Source of the DNA: an uncultured Eubacteriales bacterium
GTDB taxonomy: Bacteria; Bacillota; Clostridia; Oscillospirales; Oscillospiraceae
NCBI GenBank assembly: GCA_900545805.1
Contig: URAL01000011.1
Coordinates: 1 to 39,620, forward strand
Length of the DNA stretch: 39,620 bases
Direction: 5' to 3'
Part shown: positions 16,302 to 22,772 of the stretch, piece after piece
Layout of the letters: each line of letters opens with the position of its first letter
Position numbering within the stretch: the stretch's first letter is position 1
Translations under genes and position numbers: made by a program
Notes under the pieces: generated by a model
The model's input: the letters and a program-made list of their open reading frames with translations, nothing else
Told to the model about the DNA's origin: nothing
The model's database searches: none

Positions 16302-16310
16302 GCTTATAAT
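16282..16310 (+). promoter_or_regulatory. Promoter of the fumarase-malic enzyme operon, embedded in the terminator
   Basis: -35 TTGACT (16282-16287), 17-base spacer, perfect -10 TATAAT (16305-16310). The -35 lies in the loop and right arm of the upstream terminator hairpin. It is the best sigma-A-type match before fumarase alpha. Confidence 0.75.
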
Positions 16311-16341
16311 TGCCGTGAAACATAAAAGCATGGAGTAAAGC

Positions 16342-17181
16342 ATGAGAAATATAGACGCAAAATTAATTCAAGATACCGTCGCACGCCTGTGTATCGAGGC
16401 AAACCTTTGCCTGCCGGACGACGTTACAGCTGCCATCGAGCGTGCCGAAAAGGAAGAACTCTGGGACGGTGCAAAAAAAATATTATCACTTTTAGGCGAT
16501 AACGTCCGCATTGCGTCGGAAAAAATGCTCCCCGTGTGCCAGGATACGGGCATGGCCTGCGTTTTTCTTGAGCTCGGACAGGATGTGCATATTGACGGGA
16601 ATATTGAGGAAGCGGTCAATAACGGCGTACGCCGCGGCTACGGTGATGGCTATCTTAGAAAAAGCGTGGTGTGCGATCCTCTGCGCAGAGTCAACACCGG
16701 CGATAACACGCCGGCGCTTTTAAGCGTAAAGCTCGTGCCGGGCGAGAGCCTGCGCATAACCGTCATGCCCAAGGGCTTCGGCAGCGAAAATATGAGTGCG
16801 CTGAAAATGCTTAAGCCCGCCGACGGAGTTGAGGGTGTGAAGCGCTTCATTCTGGAAACGGTCGAAAAGGCCGGAGCAAATCCATGCCCACCGATAATCG
16901 TCGGAGTCGGAATAGGAGGAAGCTTCGACAAGGCAGCATACCTTGCAAAGCATGCGCTCCTGCGCCCGCTCGATGAGCCGAATCACGATGAGTATTACGC
17001 GGCGCTCGAAAAGGAGCTGCTTAGTGGGATAAACGCCCTCGGCATAGGGCCGCAGGGCTTCGGCGGTAAAACAACGGCACTGGCAGTGCTGATAGAGAGC
17101 ATGCCCACGCACGTTGCCGGACTGCCCGTCGCTGTCAATATAAGCTGCCACGCCACTCGGCGCAAAAGCGCAAGTCTGTGA
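16342..17181 (+). CDS. Class I fumarate hydratase, alpha subunit
   Basis: A 279-residue subunit of the oxygen-sensitive [4Fe-4S] fumarase that interconverts fumarate and malate; equivalent to the N-terminal part of FumA or to TtdA. Cysteines 66 (PVCQDTG), 182 (NPCPP) and 269 (SCHATR) are the expected cluster ligands, and GVGIGGSFDKAAYLAKHALLR is a family block. GGAG lies seven bases before the ATG. The beta subunit follows immediately. Tartrate dehydratase shares the architecture, but the malic enzyme next door favours fumarase. Confidence 0.93.
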   Translation: MRNIDAKLIQDTVARLCIEANLCLPDDVTAAIERAEKEELWDGAKKILSLLGDNVRIASEKMLPVCQDTGMACVFLELGQDVHIDGNIEEAVNNGVRRGYGDGYLRKSVVCDPLRRVNTGDNTPALLSVKLVPGESLRITVMPKGFGSENMSALKMLKPADGVEGVKRFILETVEKAGANPCPPIIVGVGIGGSFDKAAYLAKHALLRPLDEPNHDEYYAALEKELLSGINALGIGPQGFGGKTTALAVLIESMPTHVAGLPVAVNISCHATRRKSASL

Positions 17182-17189
17182 GGTGCACG

Positions 17190-17750
17190 ATGGAATACAG
17201 GATAAGCGCTCCGGCATGCGAGCAGGAGCTCAGAAAACTCAAAGCAGGTGACAGCGTGCTGCTGTCCGGCACGGTGTACACCGCACGCGACGCCGCGCAC
17301 AAGCGCATATGCGAGTGCCTGGACAGAGGCGAAAAGCCGCCGTTTGACCTAAACGGCAGCGCCGTATACTATGTAGGCCCGACCCCGGAGCATGACGGCT
17401 GCTGCATAGCCTCGGCAGGGCCTACTACCTCGGGCAGGATGGATGATTATTCTCCGCGCCTTCTCGATGCGGGGCTGAAGATCATGATCGGCAAGGGCAA
17501 CCGCAGCAAAGATGTCGTGCGGTCAATGGTGCAAAACGGAGCCGTATATTTGGCAGCAATCGGCGGAGCGGGTGCTCTTATGGCGGCATCTATCGAAGAA
17601 GCGGAGCTTGTCTGCTGGGAGGATCTCGGCTGCGAGGCCGTGCGAAGACTCAAGGTAAAGGATATGCCGCTGACGGTTGCCATCGACAGCGAGGGAAACG
17701 ATCTGTATAAGCTCGGCAGAGCACAGTATTTAAAAGAGGTAGAAAAATAA
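17190..17750 (+). CDS. Class I fumarate hydratase, beta subunit
   Basis: A 186-residue partner of the alpha subunit, equivalent to the C-terminal part of FumA or to TtdB. Recognisable blocks are GTVYTARDAAHKRI, YYVGPTP, AGPTTSGRMD and MIGKGNRS. The ATG at 17190 is preceded by AGGTG; a GTG at 17178 in frame would overlap the alpha stop. Spacing to alpha is 8 bases and its TAA overlaps the malic enzyme ATG (TAATG), so all three are translationally linked. Confidence 0.93.
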   Translation: MEYRISAPACEQELRKLKAGDSVLLSGTVYTARDAAHKRICECLDRGEKPPFDLNGSAVYYVGPTPEHDGCCIASAGPTTSGRMDDYSPRLLDAGLKIMIGKGNRSKDVVRSMVQNGAVYLAAIGGAGALMAASIEEAELVCWEDLGCEAVRRLKVKDMPLTVAIDSEGNDLYKLGRAQYLKEVEK

Positions 17751-18922
17751 TGGATTACGCAAAGGAATCACTGAAACTGCACTATGAGCTCAAGGGCAAA
17801 ATCGAGATCACGGCGCGCACAAAGGCAAACGACCGCCAGTCTCTCAGCCTTGCATACACCCCCGGCGTTGCCGAGCCATGCCTTGAGATACAAAAGGATG
17901 TGAATAAAAGCTATGAGCTCACCCGACGCTGGAACACGGTTGCTGTCGTAACCGACGGTACGGCCGTTCTCGGACTGGGCGATATAGGCCCTGAGGCCGG
18001 AATGCCTGTCATGGAGGGGAAATGCCTTCTGTTCAAGGAATTCGGCGGAGTTGACGCCATACCGCTGTGCATCCGCAGCAAGGATGTTGACGAGATCGTG
18101 AACACCGTCGCGCTTTTGGCTGGCTCCTTCGGCGGTATAAATCTTGAGGATATCTCCGCACCGCGCTGCTTCGAGATCGAGCGTAAGCTCAAGGAGCGCT
18201 GTGATATCCCCGTTTTCCATGACGATCAGCACGGAACTGCGGTCATCATGCTCGCGGGGCTCATAAACGCCCTCAAGGTCGTCGGCAAGCGCCTTGAGGA
18301 TGTGAAGATCGTGACCTCCGGCGCCGGTGCTGCCGGTATTGCGATCATAAAGCTTCTCGTATCTGCCGGAGCTGGAAACGTCGTTATGACCGACCGCACA
18401 GGTGCGATATATAATGGCCGCCCCGGTCTCAACCCGGCAAAGCAGGAGATAGCCGAGATAACTAACCCCGCCCGCGAGAGCGGCAGCCTTGCCGATGCGA
18501 TAAAGGGTGCGGATGTGTTCATCGGAGTCTCTGCGCCCGGCGTTCTGACGGCCCAAATGGTGCAGTCCATGGCTAAGGACGCGATAGTATTTGCCTGCGC
18601 AAACCCCACGCCGGAGATATTCCCGGATGAGGCAAAGCGCGCCGGAGCCGCAGTCGTCAGCACCGGCCGCAGCGACTATCCCAATCAGATCAACAATGTC
18701 CTCGCATTCCCAGGCATATTCCGCGGAGCGCTGGATGCCCGCGCATCGGACATAAACGACGAGATGAAGTTTGCCGCCGCATATGCTCTTGCAGGCATGG
18801 TCAAGGACGCAGAGCTAAGCTGCGATAACATTCTGCCGCAGGCCTTTGACGAGGGCGTGGGCGAGACCGTGGCCGAAGCGGTCAGGGAGGCCGCAGTCAA
18901 AAGCGGTGTTGCAAGAATATGA
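17750..18922 (+). CDS. NAD(P)-dependent malic enzyme (malate to pyruvate and CO2)
   Basis: A 390-residue oxidative decarboxylase. Blocks in order: YTPGVAEPC, GTAVLGLGDIGPEAGMPVMEGK, HDDQHGTA (metal and substrate site), the Rossmann motif GAGAAGIA and ANPTPEIFPDEA. This is the short bacterial form, without a phosphotransacetylase extension. The ATG overlaps the preceding TAA by one base. With fumarase it makes a fumarate-malate-pyruvate path, useful for anaerobic carbon balance or NAD(P)H supply. Cofactor preference was not determined. Confidence 0.95.
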   Translation: MDYAKESLKLHYELKGKIEITARTKANDRQSLSLAYTPGVAEPCLEIQKDVNKSYELTRRWNTVAVVTDGTAVLGLGDIGPEAGMPVMEGKCLLFKEFGGVDAIPLCIRSKDVDEIVNTVALLAGSFGGINLEDISAPRCFEIERKLKERCDIPVFHDDQHGTAVIMLAGLINALKVVGKRLEDVKIVTSGAGAAGIAIIKLLVSAGAGNVVMTDRTGAIYNGRPGLNPAKQEIAEITNPARESGSLADAIKGADVFIGVSAPGVLTAQMVQSMAKDAIVFACANPTPEIFPDEAKRAGAAVVSTGRSDYPNQINNVLAFPGIFRGALDARASDINDEMKFAAAYALAGMVKDAELSCDNILPQAFDEGVGETVAEAVREAAVKSGVARI

Positions 18923-19662
18923 AAAAACGTCTCTTTGGCGCGTCGGCAGGTATAATTGCCGTCATTCTCGTGTTCGGCATCGTGAGCTTTCTGCTCACGC
19001 CCTACGCGAAGACCTACTCGGCAGCGCACGTTTCGCAAGCGAAAAAGCAGATAGCCCTCACGTTTGACGACGGGCCCGGCAAGCACACCCGGCAGCTCCT
19101 TGACGGACTGCGCGAGAGGGGCGTCAAGGCAAGCTTCTTCCTGATGGGCAGCAAGGTCGAGCGAAGGCCGGAGCTCGTCAAGACAATGCACGACGACGGG
19201 CACCTCATAGGCTGCCACACATGGTCGCATATAAGCTTTTTCGAGCACACCGATGCCGAAATAAAGGACGAGATAGACCGCACCAATACGCTCATCGAGA
19301 GCATAACGGGTGAGCGCCCCAAATTTCTGCGTCCGCCATATGGCTACTATACCGGCGCGATTCTAAATAAGATAGACAGCATTGCGATACTCTGGTCTGC
19401 CTCACCGCGTGACTGGGTGCATATCGATGAGGAATACATCTACAACTGGTTTTTGGAGCACGCTCGCGACGGCGATATAGTCCTGCTGCACGACACGAAG
19501 GACGCCACCGTTCCTGCCGTGCTGCGCGCCATAGACGCGCTGACCGAGCAGGGCTTTGAATTTGTCCGCGTCGACGAGCTTCTGTGCCGCAACGGCGATA
19601 AGCTCGCCCCCGGCCTCGCTTACCGCTTCTGCCCCTATGACAGCAGAGCATGGTATATTTGA
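18919..19662 (+). CDS. Polysaccharide deacetylase (NodB domain), membrane-anchored
   Basis: A 247-residue protein with an N-terminal transmembrane anchor (about residues 7-28) and an external NodB domain. It has TFDDGPG (D50, D51), the metal histidines H100 and H104 (HTWSH), R138PPYG and LLHDT (H191). The fourth motif reads WSASPRDW, with Ser where many members have Asp. Probable action is N-deacetylation of peptidoglycan or another surface glycan. Its ATG overlaps the malic enzyme TGA (ATGA), so it belongs to the fumarase operon, an unusual pairing. A strong terminator follows. Confidence 0.9.
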   Translation: MKKRLFGASAGIIAVILVFGIVSFLLTPYAKTYSAAHVSQAKKQIALTFDDGPGKHTRQLLDGLRERGVKASFFLMGSKVERRPELVKTMHDDGHLIGCHTWSHISFFEHTDAEIKDEIDRTNTLIESITGERPKFLRPPYGYYTGAILNKIDSIAILWSASPRDWVHIDEEYIYNWFLEHARDGDIVLLHDTKDATVPAVLRAIDALTEQGFEFVRVDELLCRNGDKLAPGLAYRFCPYDSRAWYI

Positions 19663-19669
19663 ATAGTGC

Positions 19670-19706
19670 CAAAAGCTCTCCCGTTTACAAAACGGGAGAG
19701 CTTTTG
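19670..19706. terminator. Strong terminator hairpin after the deacetylase gene
   Basis: A perfect 17-bp stem (19670-19686 with 19690-19706) and a three-base loop, with TTTT near the 3' end of either strand. It is the first of three adjacent palindromes. Confidence 0.85.
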
Positions 19707-19742
19707 CGGAAAAACCGCAGCTGTCAAAAGGTATACCTTTTG
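19705..19742. repeat. Two further palindromes next to the terminator (REP-like cluster)
   Basis: TGCGG-AAAAA-CCGCA (19705-19719) and the perfect 18-base palindrome CAAAAGGTATACCTTTTG (19725-19742) directly follow the terminator. Three hairpins in 73 bases look like a REP/BIME-style intergenic unit, though only one copy is visible here. Confidence 0.45.
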
Positions 19743-19936
19743 CAACGGCATCGACCCTGCTCGCGCTGAATATCTCGTGCTCCTTGCCGCAGTCGGGGCA
19801 TTTGAAGCAGCTCATGTTCTCGACGATGCCGAGCACCGGAACTGTTCATAAGCTTTGCCATGTTAACGGCCTTGGCCACGATCATGGACGCCGGCTCCTG
19901 AGGCGAAGTGACGATAATGATGCCGTCGATGGGCAG
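19743..19936 (-). pseudogene. Remnant of an Mrp/NBP35-type P-loop ATPase, frameshifted
   Basis: Two minus-strand frames give consecutive parts of one protein: DGIIIVTSPQEPASMIVAKA with VNMAKLMN, then VPVLGIVENMSCFKCPDCG and KEHEIFSASRVDAVA. This is the C-terminal half of the Mrp/ApbC/NBP35 Fe-S carrier family, including the paired CPDC cysteines. Removing a single base (C at 19842 on the plus strand) restores the reading frame through the family's MN-IPVLGIVENMS block. The N-terminal half with the Walker A site is missing: the homology stops at about 19936, where an S-layer-homology piece begins on the other strand. Too short to function. Confidence 0.78.
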
Positions 19937-20037
19937 TCGTAAACGGCATAACCAACGGCACCGGCAACGGCCGCTTCTCGCCGAACGACAACTGCACCCG
20001 CGCACAGGTCGTCACCTTCCTGTACAGAGCACAGTAA
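19933..20037 (+). pseudogene. C-terminal fragment of an S-layer homology (SLH) domain protein
   Basis: A plus-strand frame of 34 codons reads AVVNGITNGTGNGRFSPNDN then CTRAQVVTFLYRAQ and stop. This is the end of an SLH repeat, usually the last module of a cell-surface protein. There is no start codon or upstream coding sequence; the preceding bases belong to the Mrp remnant. It is therefore a stranded gene end, left by deletion or recombination. Confidence 0.75.
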
Positions 20038-20060
20038 GCAGCATAACATGAGAATTAAAA

Positions 20061-20086
20061 GCACCGCATGGTTTCCCATGCGGTGC
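20061..20086. terminator. Bidirectional terminator before the DUF3048 gene end
   Basis: Perfect 11-bp stem GCACCGCATGG / CCATGCGGTGC (20061-20071 with 20076-20086), loop TTTC, with A-rich and T-rich flanks. It can end the minus-strand DUF3048 transcript (TTTTAATT on that strand) and was presumably the terminator of the lost SLH gene. Confidence 0.85.
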
Positions 20087-20103
20087 AATTTAATTTTATT
20101 AGA

Positions 20104-21174
20104 TTATCCGTTGAATGCAATGCCGTCGGTGCTGTCAAGCGGGGCAATGCTGATCCATGTCTTGCCGATGCTCAGGTTGAGGGGAGTGCCGTCCTTGAGC
20201 GTGTAATGGAAGTTGTCGGCACGGTCGGCGCGAGACCAGTTTATCTCAACATACTTGCCGCCGGTGAAGAAATAGCCGGTGCCCGAGCCCGTCAGCTCCA
20301 TGGCCTGACGGCCGTAGCTGTCGATAGTCTTGGTCGGGATATTCAGGACGATAACGTTTGCAAGGTCAATCGAGCTGTTGCTGCCGCCGTCGGTATACTC
20401 GGTGCCGCTTATAAATGCATTATAGCACTTCTTATCGGCATCGTACTTGAAGGTGGTCTTGTAGTAGCCGTATGGCACGGTGAAGTCTGCCGCGGAGCTT
20501 GTGCACTGTGAAGCGGCATCGGCCGAGAACTTGAGACCGTAGCCGGTGTCGTAGCTGCTTGCGTGCTTGAGCTCGTAATTGTTTGCCGCAAAGGAGGCAA
20601 GCTTGCTTCCGTCGGCAAACAGAGTGTGCTCAACGTTCTTGCCCTGGCTCAAACGGGTCTTATCGCGGTAATAGCAGGATGCCTCGCCGGAGCGTGCGCC
20701 GCGGACGCCGTCGATGTTGTCGATGCCGAGGGACTTGATGTCCGAATAGGCCTGCTCGCTGCCGCCGGCGTGGACGTAGATCGCGTCATAGGCCTGCGCC
20801 ATGCTTATGTAATAGGGTCTTGCGCTGCGCAGCGAGCCTACGGTAACTCCGTCAACATCGTTAAACACTGCCATCATGCGTGTTATGCCGCCCTCGGCGA
20901 GTGCCTCATAGATAATTGAAGCCTGCGACAGACCGACGCAGGGACGCGCATCGGGGTGGTTATTTATCATGACACAGTACGGACGCAGATCACTCTTGTC
21001 CTCGCTGACCTTTTCGCCCGTCAGTGGATTGATAGGACCGCTTACTACTTCGTTCTGATTCAAGCCGTCGCCGTTGACATCGGGCGCGCTGGGATTTGCC
21101 TCATCCTTGCCGCAGCCGGAAAACAGGCACAGCACCATCAGCATTGAAAGAACGAGCGCCAATATTCTTTTCAA
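20104..21174 (-). CDS. DUF3048 (YerB-like) lipoprotein
   Basis: A 356-residue predicted lipoprotein. The signal peptide MKRILALVLSMLMVLCLFSG is followed by Cys21 (FSGC lipobox). A short linker with DVNGDGLNQNE, a partial EF-hand-like loop, leads to the DUF3048 N-terminal domain (PLTGEKV, RPYCVMINNHPDARPC, GLSQASIIYEALAEGGITR) and C-terminal domain. The start codon is TTG at 21174-21172: GAGGTG lies seven bases before it and the signal peptide begins there; the upstream in-frame ATGs would translate the promoter. The function of YerB-type proteins is not established; a wall-related role is possible. Confidence 0.9.
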   Translation of the reverse strand: MKRILALVLSMLMVLCLFSGCGKDEANPSAPDVNGDGLNQNEVVSGPINPLTGEKVSEDKSDLRPYCVMINNHPDARPCVGLSQASIIYEALAEGGITRMMAVFNDVDGVTVGSLRSARPYYISMAQAYDAIYVHAGGSEQAYSDIKSLGIDNIDGVRGARSGEASCYYRDKTRLSQGKNVEHTLFADGSKLASFAANNYELKHASSYDTGYGLKFSADAASQCTSSAADFTVPYGYYKTTFKYDADKKCYNAFISGTEYTDGGSNSSIDLANVIVLNIPTKTIDSYGRQAMELTGSGTGYFFTGGKYVEINWSRADRADNFHYTLKDGTPLNLSIGKTWISIAPLDSTDGIAFNG

Positions 21175-21223
21175 ATTGAAACACCTCACATTTTGTAGAT
21201 TTGCGTAGAAAAATGGCATATTC

Positions 21224-21252
21224 ATTATACTATTTGCCGGCCGTATTGTCAA
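21224..21252 (-). promoter_or_regulatory. Consensus sigma-A promoter of the DUF3048 gene
   Basis: Minus-strand TTGACA (21252-21247), 17-base spacer, TATAAT (21229-21224): both boxes match consensus fully. Strong constitutive expression is expected. Confidence 0.88.
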
Positions 21253-21274
21253 ACCGCCGGAAATGTGTTAGTAT
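21246..21274 (+). promoter_or_regulatory. Promoter of the DUF436 gene, sharing the -35 region
   Basis: -35 TTGTCA (21246-21251), 17-base spacer, -10 TAGTAT (21269-21274). Its -35 occupies the same bases as the -35 of the opposite promoter, so the two compete for polymerase. Confidence 0.55.
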
Positions 21275-21294
21275 TCGTGAAGGAGATGATAACA

Positions 21295-21837
21295 ATGTAC
21301 GAACAGATAAGATTAGAAACAGAAAATGCCGCTAAAGAGCTTTTGGAAAAGTCAAAGCTCAAGCGCGGCTCGCTCGTGGTCGTCGGCTGCTCATCCAGCG
21401 AAATATTAGGAGAGCGCATAGGCAAGGGCTCGTCCCCTGAGACGGGCATAGTTGTCGCGGAGACCATACTCAAGGTGCTGGGCGATAACGGCATATATCT
21501 TGCGGCACAGTGCTGTGAGCATCTTAACAGGGCGCTCGTCGTCGAGCGCGAGGCAGCGGATAAATATATGCTCGAGGAGGTCTGTGTAAGACCGATGCCT
21601 AAGGCAGGCGGCTCGTTCGCAACCGCGGTGTACGACCGCATGAAGGACCCCGTTATGGTTGAGCATGTCAGGGCCCATGCGGGCATGGATATCGGATGCA
21701 CACTTATTGGTATGCACCTGAAGGAAGTTGCAGTCCCGCTTCGCTTGTCCGTAAAGTATATCGGCGACGCTCTTGTTACGGCGGCTTACACGAGGCCGAA
21801 GCTCATAGGCGGCGTTAGAGCGCATTATCCCGAATAA
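21295..21837 (+). CDS. DUF436 / TIGR01440 family protein (YwlG-like)
   Basis: A 180-residue cytosolic protein of the YwlG family, widely conserved in Firmicutes. Diagnostic blocks are VVGCSSSEILGERIG, GIYLAAQCCEHLNRALVVE, MPKAGGSFATAVYDRM and GMDIGCTLIGMHLKEVAVP. The ATG at 21295 has AAGGAG nine bases before it, preferred over an in-frame GTG at 21265. The biochemical role is unknown. It is a single-gene unit with a terminator about 100 bases downstream. Confidence 0.92.
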   Translation: MYEQIRLETENAAKELLEKSKLKRGSLVVVGCSSSEILGERIGKGSSPETGIVVAETILKVLGDNGIYLAAQCCEHLNRALVVEREAADKYMLEEVCVRPMPKAGGSFATAVYDRMKDPVMVEHVRAHAGMDIGCTLIGMHLKEVAVPLRLSVKYIGDALVTAAYTRPKLIGGVRAHYPE

Positions 21838-21882
21838 AACTCAGCAGGGCGTTGGCTGGACCGATGACTTGCGCAGACTGTC

Positions 21883-21960
21883 AAAGAACCACTGTTTTCA
21901 AAAAAAGCGAAGGCAGTGGTTCTTTAACGGCCTGAATGCTCCCGTACGGGTGAGCTTTTT
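21883..21960 (+). terminator. Inverted repeat and terminator after the DUF436 gene
   Basis: A 12-bp stem AAAGAACCACTG / CAGTGGTTCTTT (21883-21894 with 21914-21925) with a 19-base A-rich loop is followed by a second hairpin, GCTC-CCGTACGGGT-GAGC (21938-21955), with TTTTT (21956-21960). The second is a standard terminator; the first has no T-run and may be a processing or attenuation structure. Confidence 0.7.
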
Positions 21961-21982
21961 GACTACATATTTAAATGTATGT

Positions 21983-22010
21983 TTGACAAATTATAATATT
22001 ATGATATAAA
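21983..22010 (+). promoter_or_regulatory. Promoter of the SpoU-type methyltransferase gene
   Basis: -35 TTGACA (21983-21988), 16-base spacer, -10 TATAAA (22005-22010). The predicted transcription start is about 22016-22018, only a few bases before the ATG at 22020. The surroundings are very A/T-rich. Confidence 0.7.
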
Positions 22011-22019
22011 TTATTTCTT

Positions 22020-22769
22020 ATGGAAAAGATAAGCTCGAGAAAAAACAGGATAATATGCCACATGCGTGCGGCTGCGTCAAGCGTAGAATACCGCAGCGAG
22101 TGCCGTCAATTCGTGTGCGACGGAGAGAAAACGCTCAGGGAGGCGCTGGAGTACGGCGCCGGGATAAAGCAGGTGCTATGGTGCGAGGGAAAGGATACCG
22201 TCGAGCTTCCCGAAGATGTTGAGCAGTTCTGCGCTCCGGCGGAGCTCGTGGAATACGCATCACCATTAAAATCCGGTCCAGGCCCCGTATTTACGGTCGC
22301 AATGCCTGAGAGGAGAGATGACGAGCGCATAATGCGCGCCGTCGTTATCGAAAATCTTCAGGATCCGGGCAATGTCGGAACGATAATCAGAAGCGCGAAC
22401 GCTTTTGATATCGACGCTGTCATCATGGTCGGAGCGTGTGCCGACCTTTACAACCCCAAGACCGTGCGTGCGAGCATGGGCGCAATTTTCCGTCAAAGGG
22501 TTATGCGTATGAGCATCAAGGAGCTTGACGAGTTCACGCGCAGCCGCTGCCTGCCGCTGTTCGGCGCGGCGCTGAGCGATAAGGCGAACGATATCCGTAA
22601 GGCCGAGCTTCACAGAAGCGCGGTTGCAATAGGAAGCGAGGGCAGGGGACTCTCCCGCGAGCTTCTGGATATCTGCGGCGGAGAGCTTATAATACCGATG
22701 AATCCGCATTCCGAGTCGCTTAATGCGGCGATCGCGGCATCGGTCATTATGTGGGAAATGTCGAGGTAG
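22020..22769 (+). CDS. SpoU/TrmH-family RNA 2'-O-ribose methyltransferase
   Basis: A 249-residue SPOUT methyltransferase using S-adenosylmethionine to methylate a ribose in rRNA or tRNA. The N-terminal substrate-binding part (ISSRKN, FVCDGEKTLREAL) precedes the knotted domain with motif 1 (NLQDPGNVGTIIRSANAF), motif 2 (IGSEGRGLS) and motif 3 (IPMNPHSESLNAAIAASVIM). It resembles RlmB/TrmH relatives; the target cannot be read from the sequence. No Shine-Dalgarno lies before the ATG, and the promoter suggests a leaderless mRNA. The family begins MEKISSRKN-like, so this start is probably right. dprA follows after three bases. Confidence 0.92.
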   Translation: MEKISSRKNRIICHMRAAASSVEYRSECRQFVCDGEKTLREALEYGAGIKQVLWCEGKDTVELPEDVEQFCAPAELVEYASPLKSGPGPVFTVAMPERRDDERIMRAVVIENLQDPGNVGTIIRSANAFDIDAVIMVGACADLYNPKTVRASMGAIFRQRVMRMSIKELDEFTRSRCLPLFGAALSDKANDIRKAELHRSAVAIGSEGRGLSRELLDICGGELIIPMNPHSESLNAAIAASVIMWEMSR

Positions 22770-22772
22770 CGT

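Noticed and set aside
20104..21252. An N-terminal extension of the DUF3048 protein to the first ATG
   Set aside because: It would translate the perfect -10/-35 promoter and bury the lipoprotein signal; the TTG with GAGGTG fits far better.
21883..21925. A terminator in its own right or an attachment site
   Set aside because: A 12-bp inverted repeat with a long loop and no T-run; no integrase or duplicated core nearby. The true terminator is the next hairpin.
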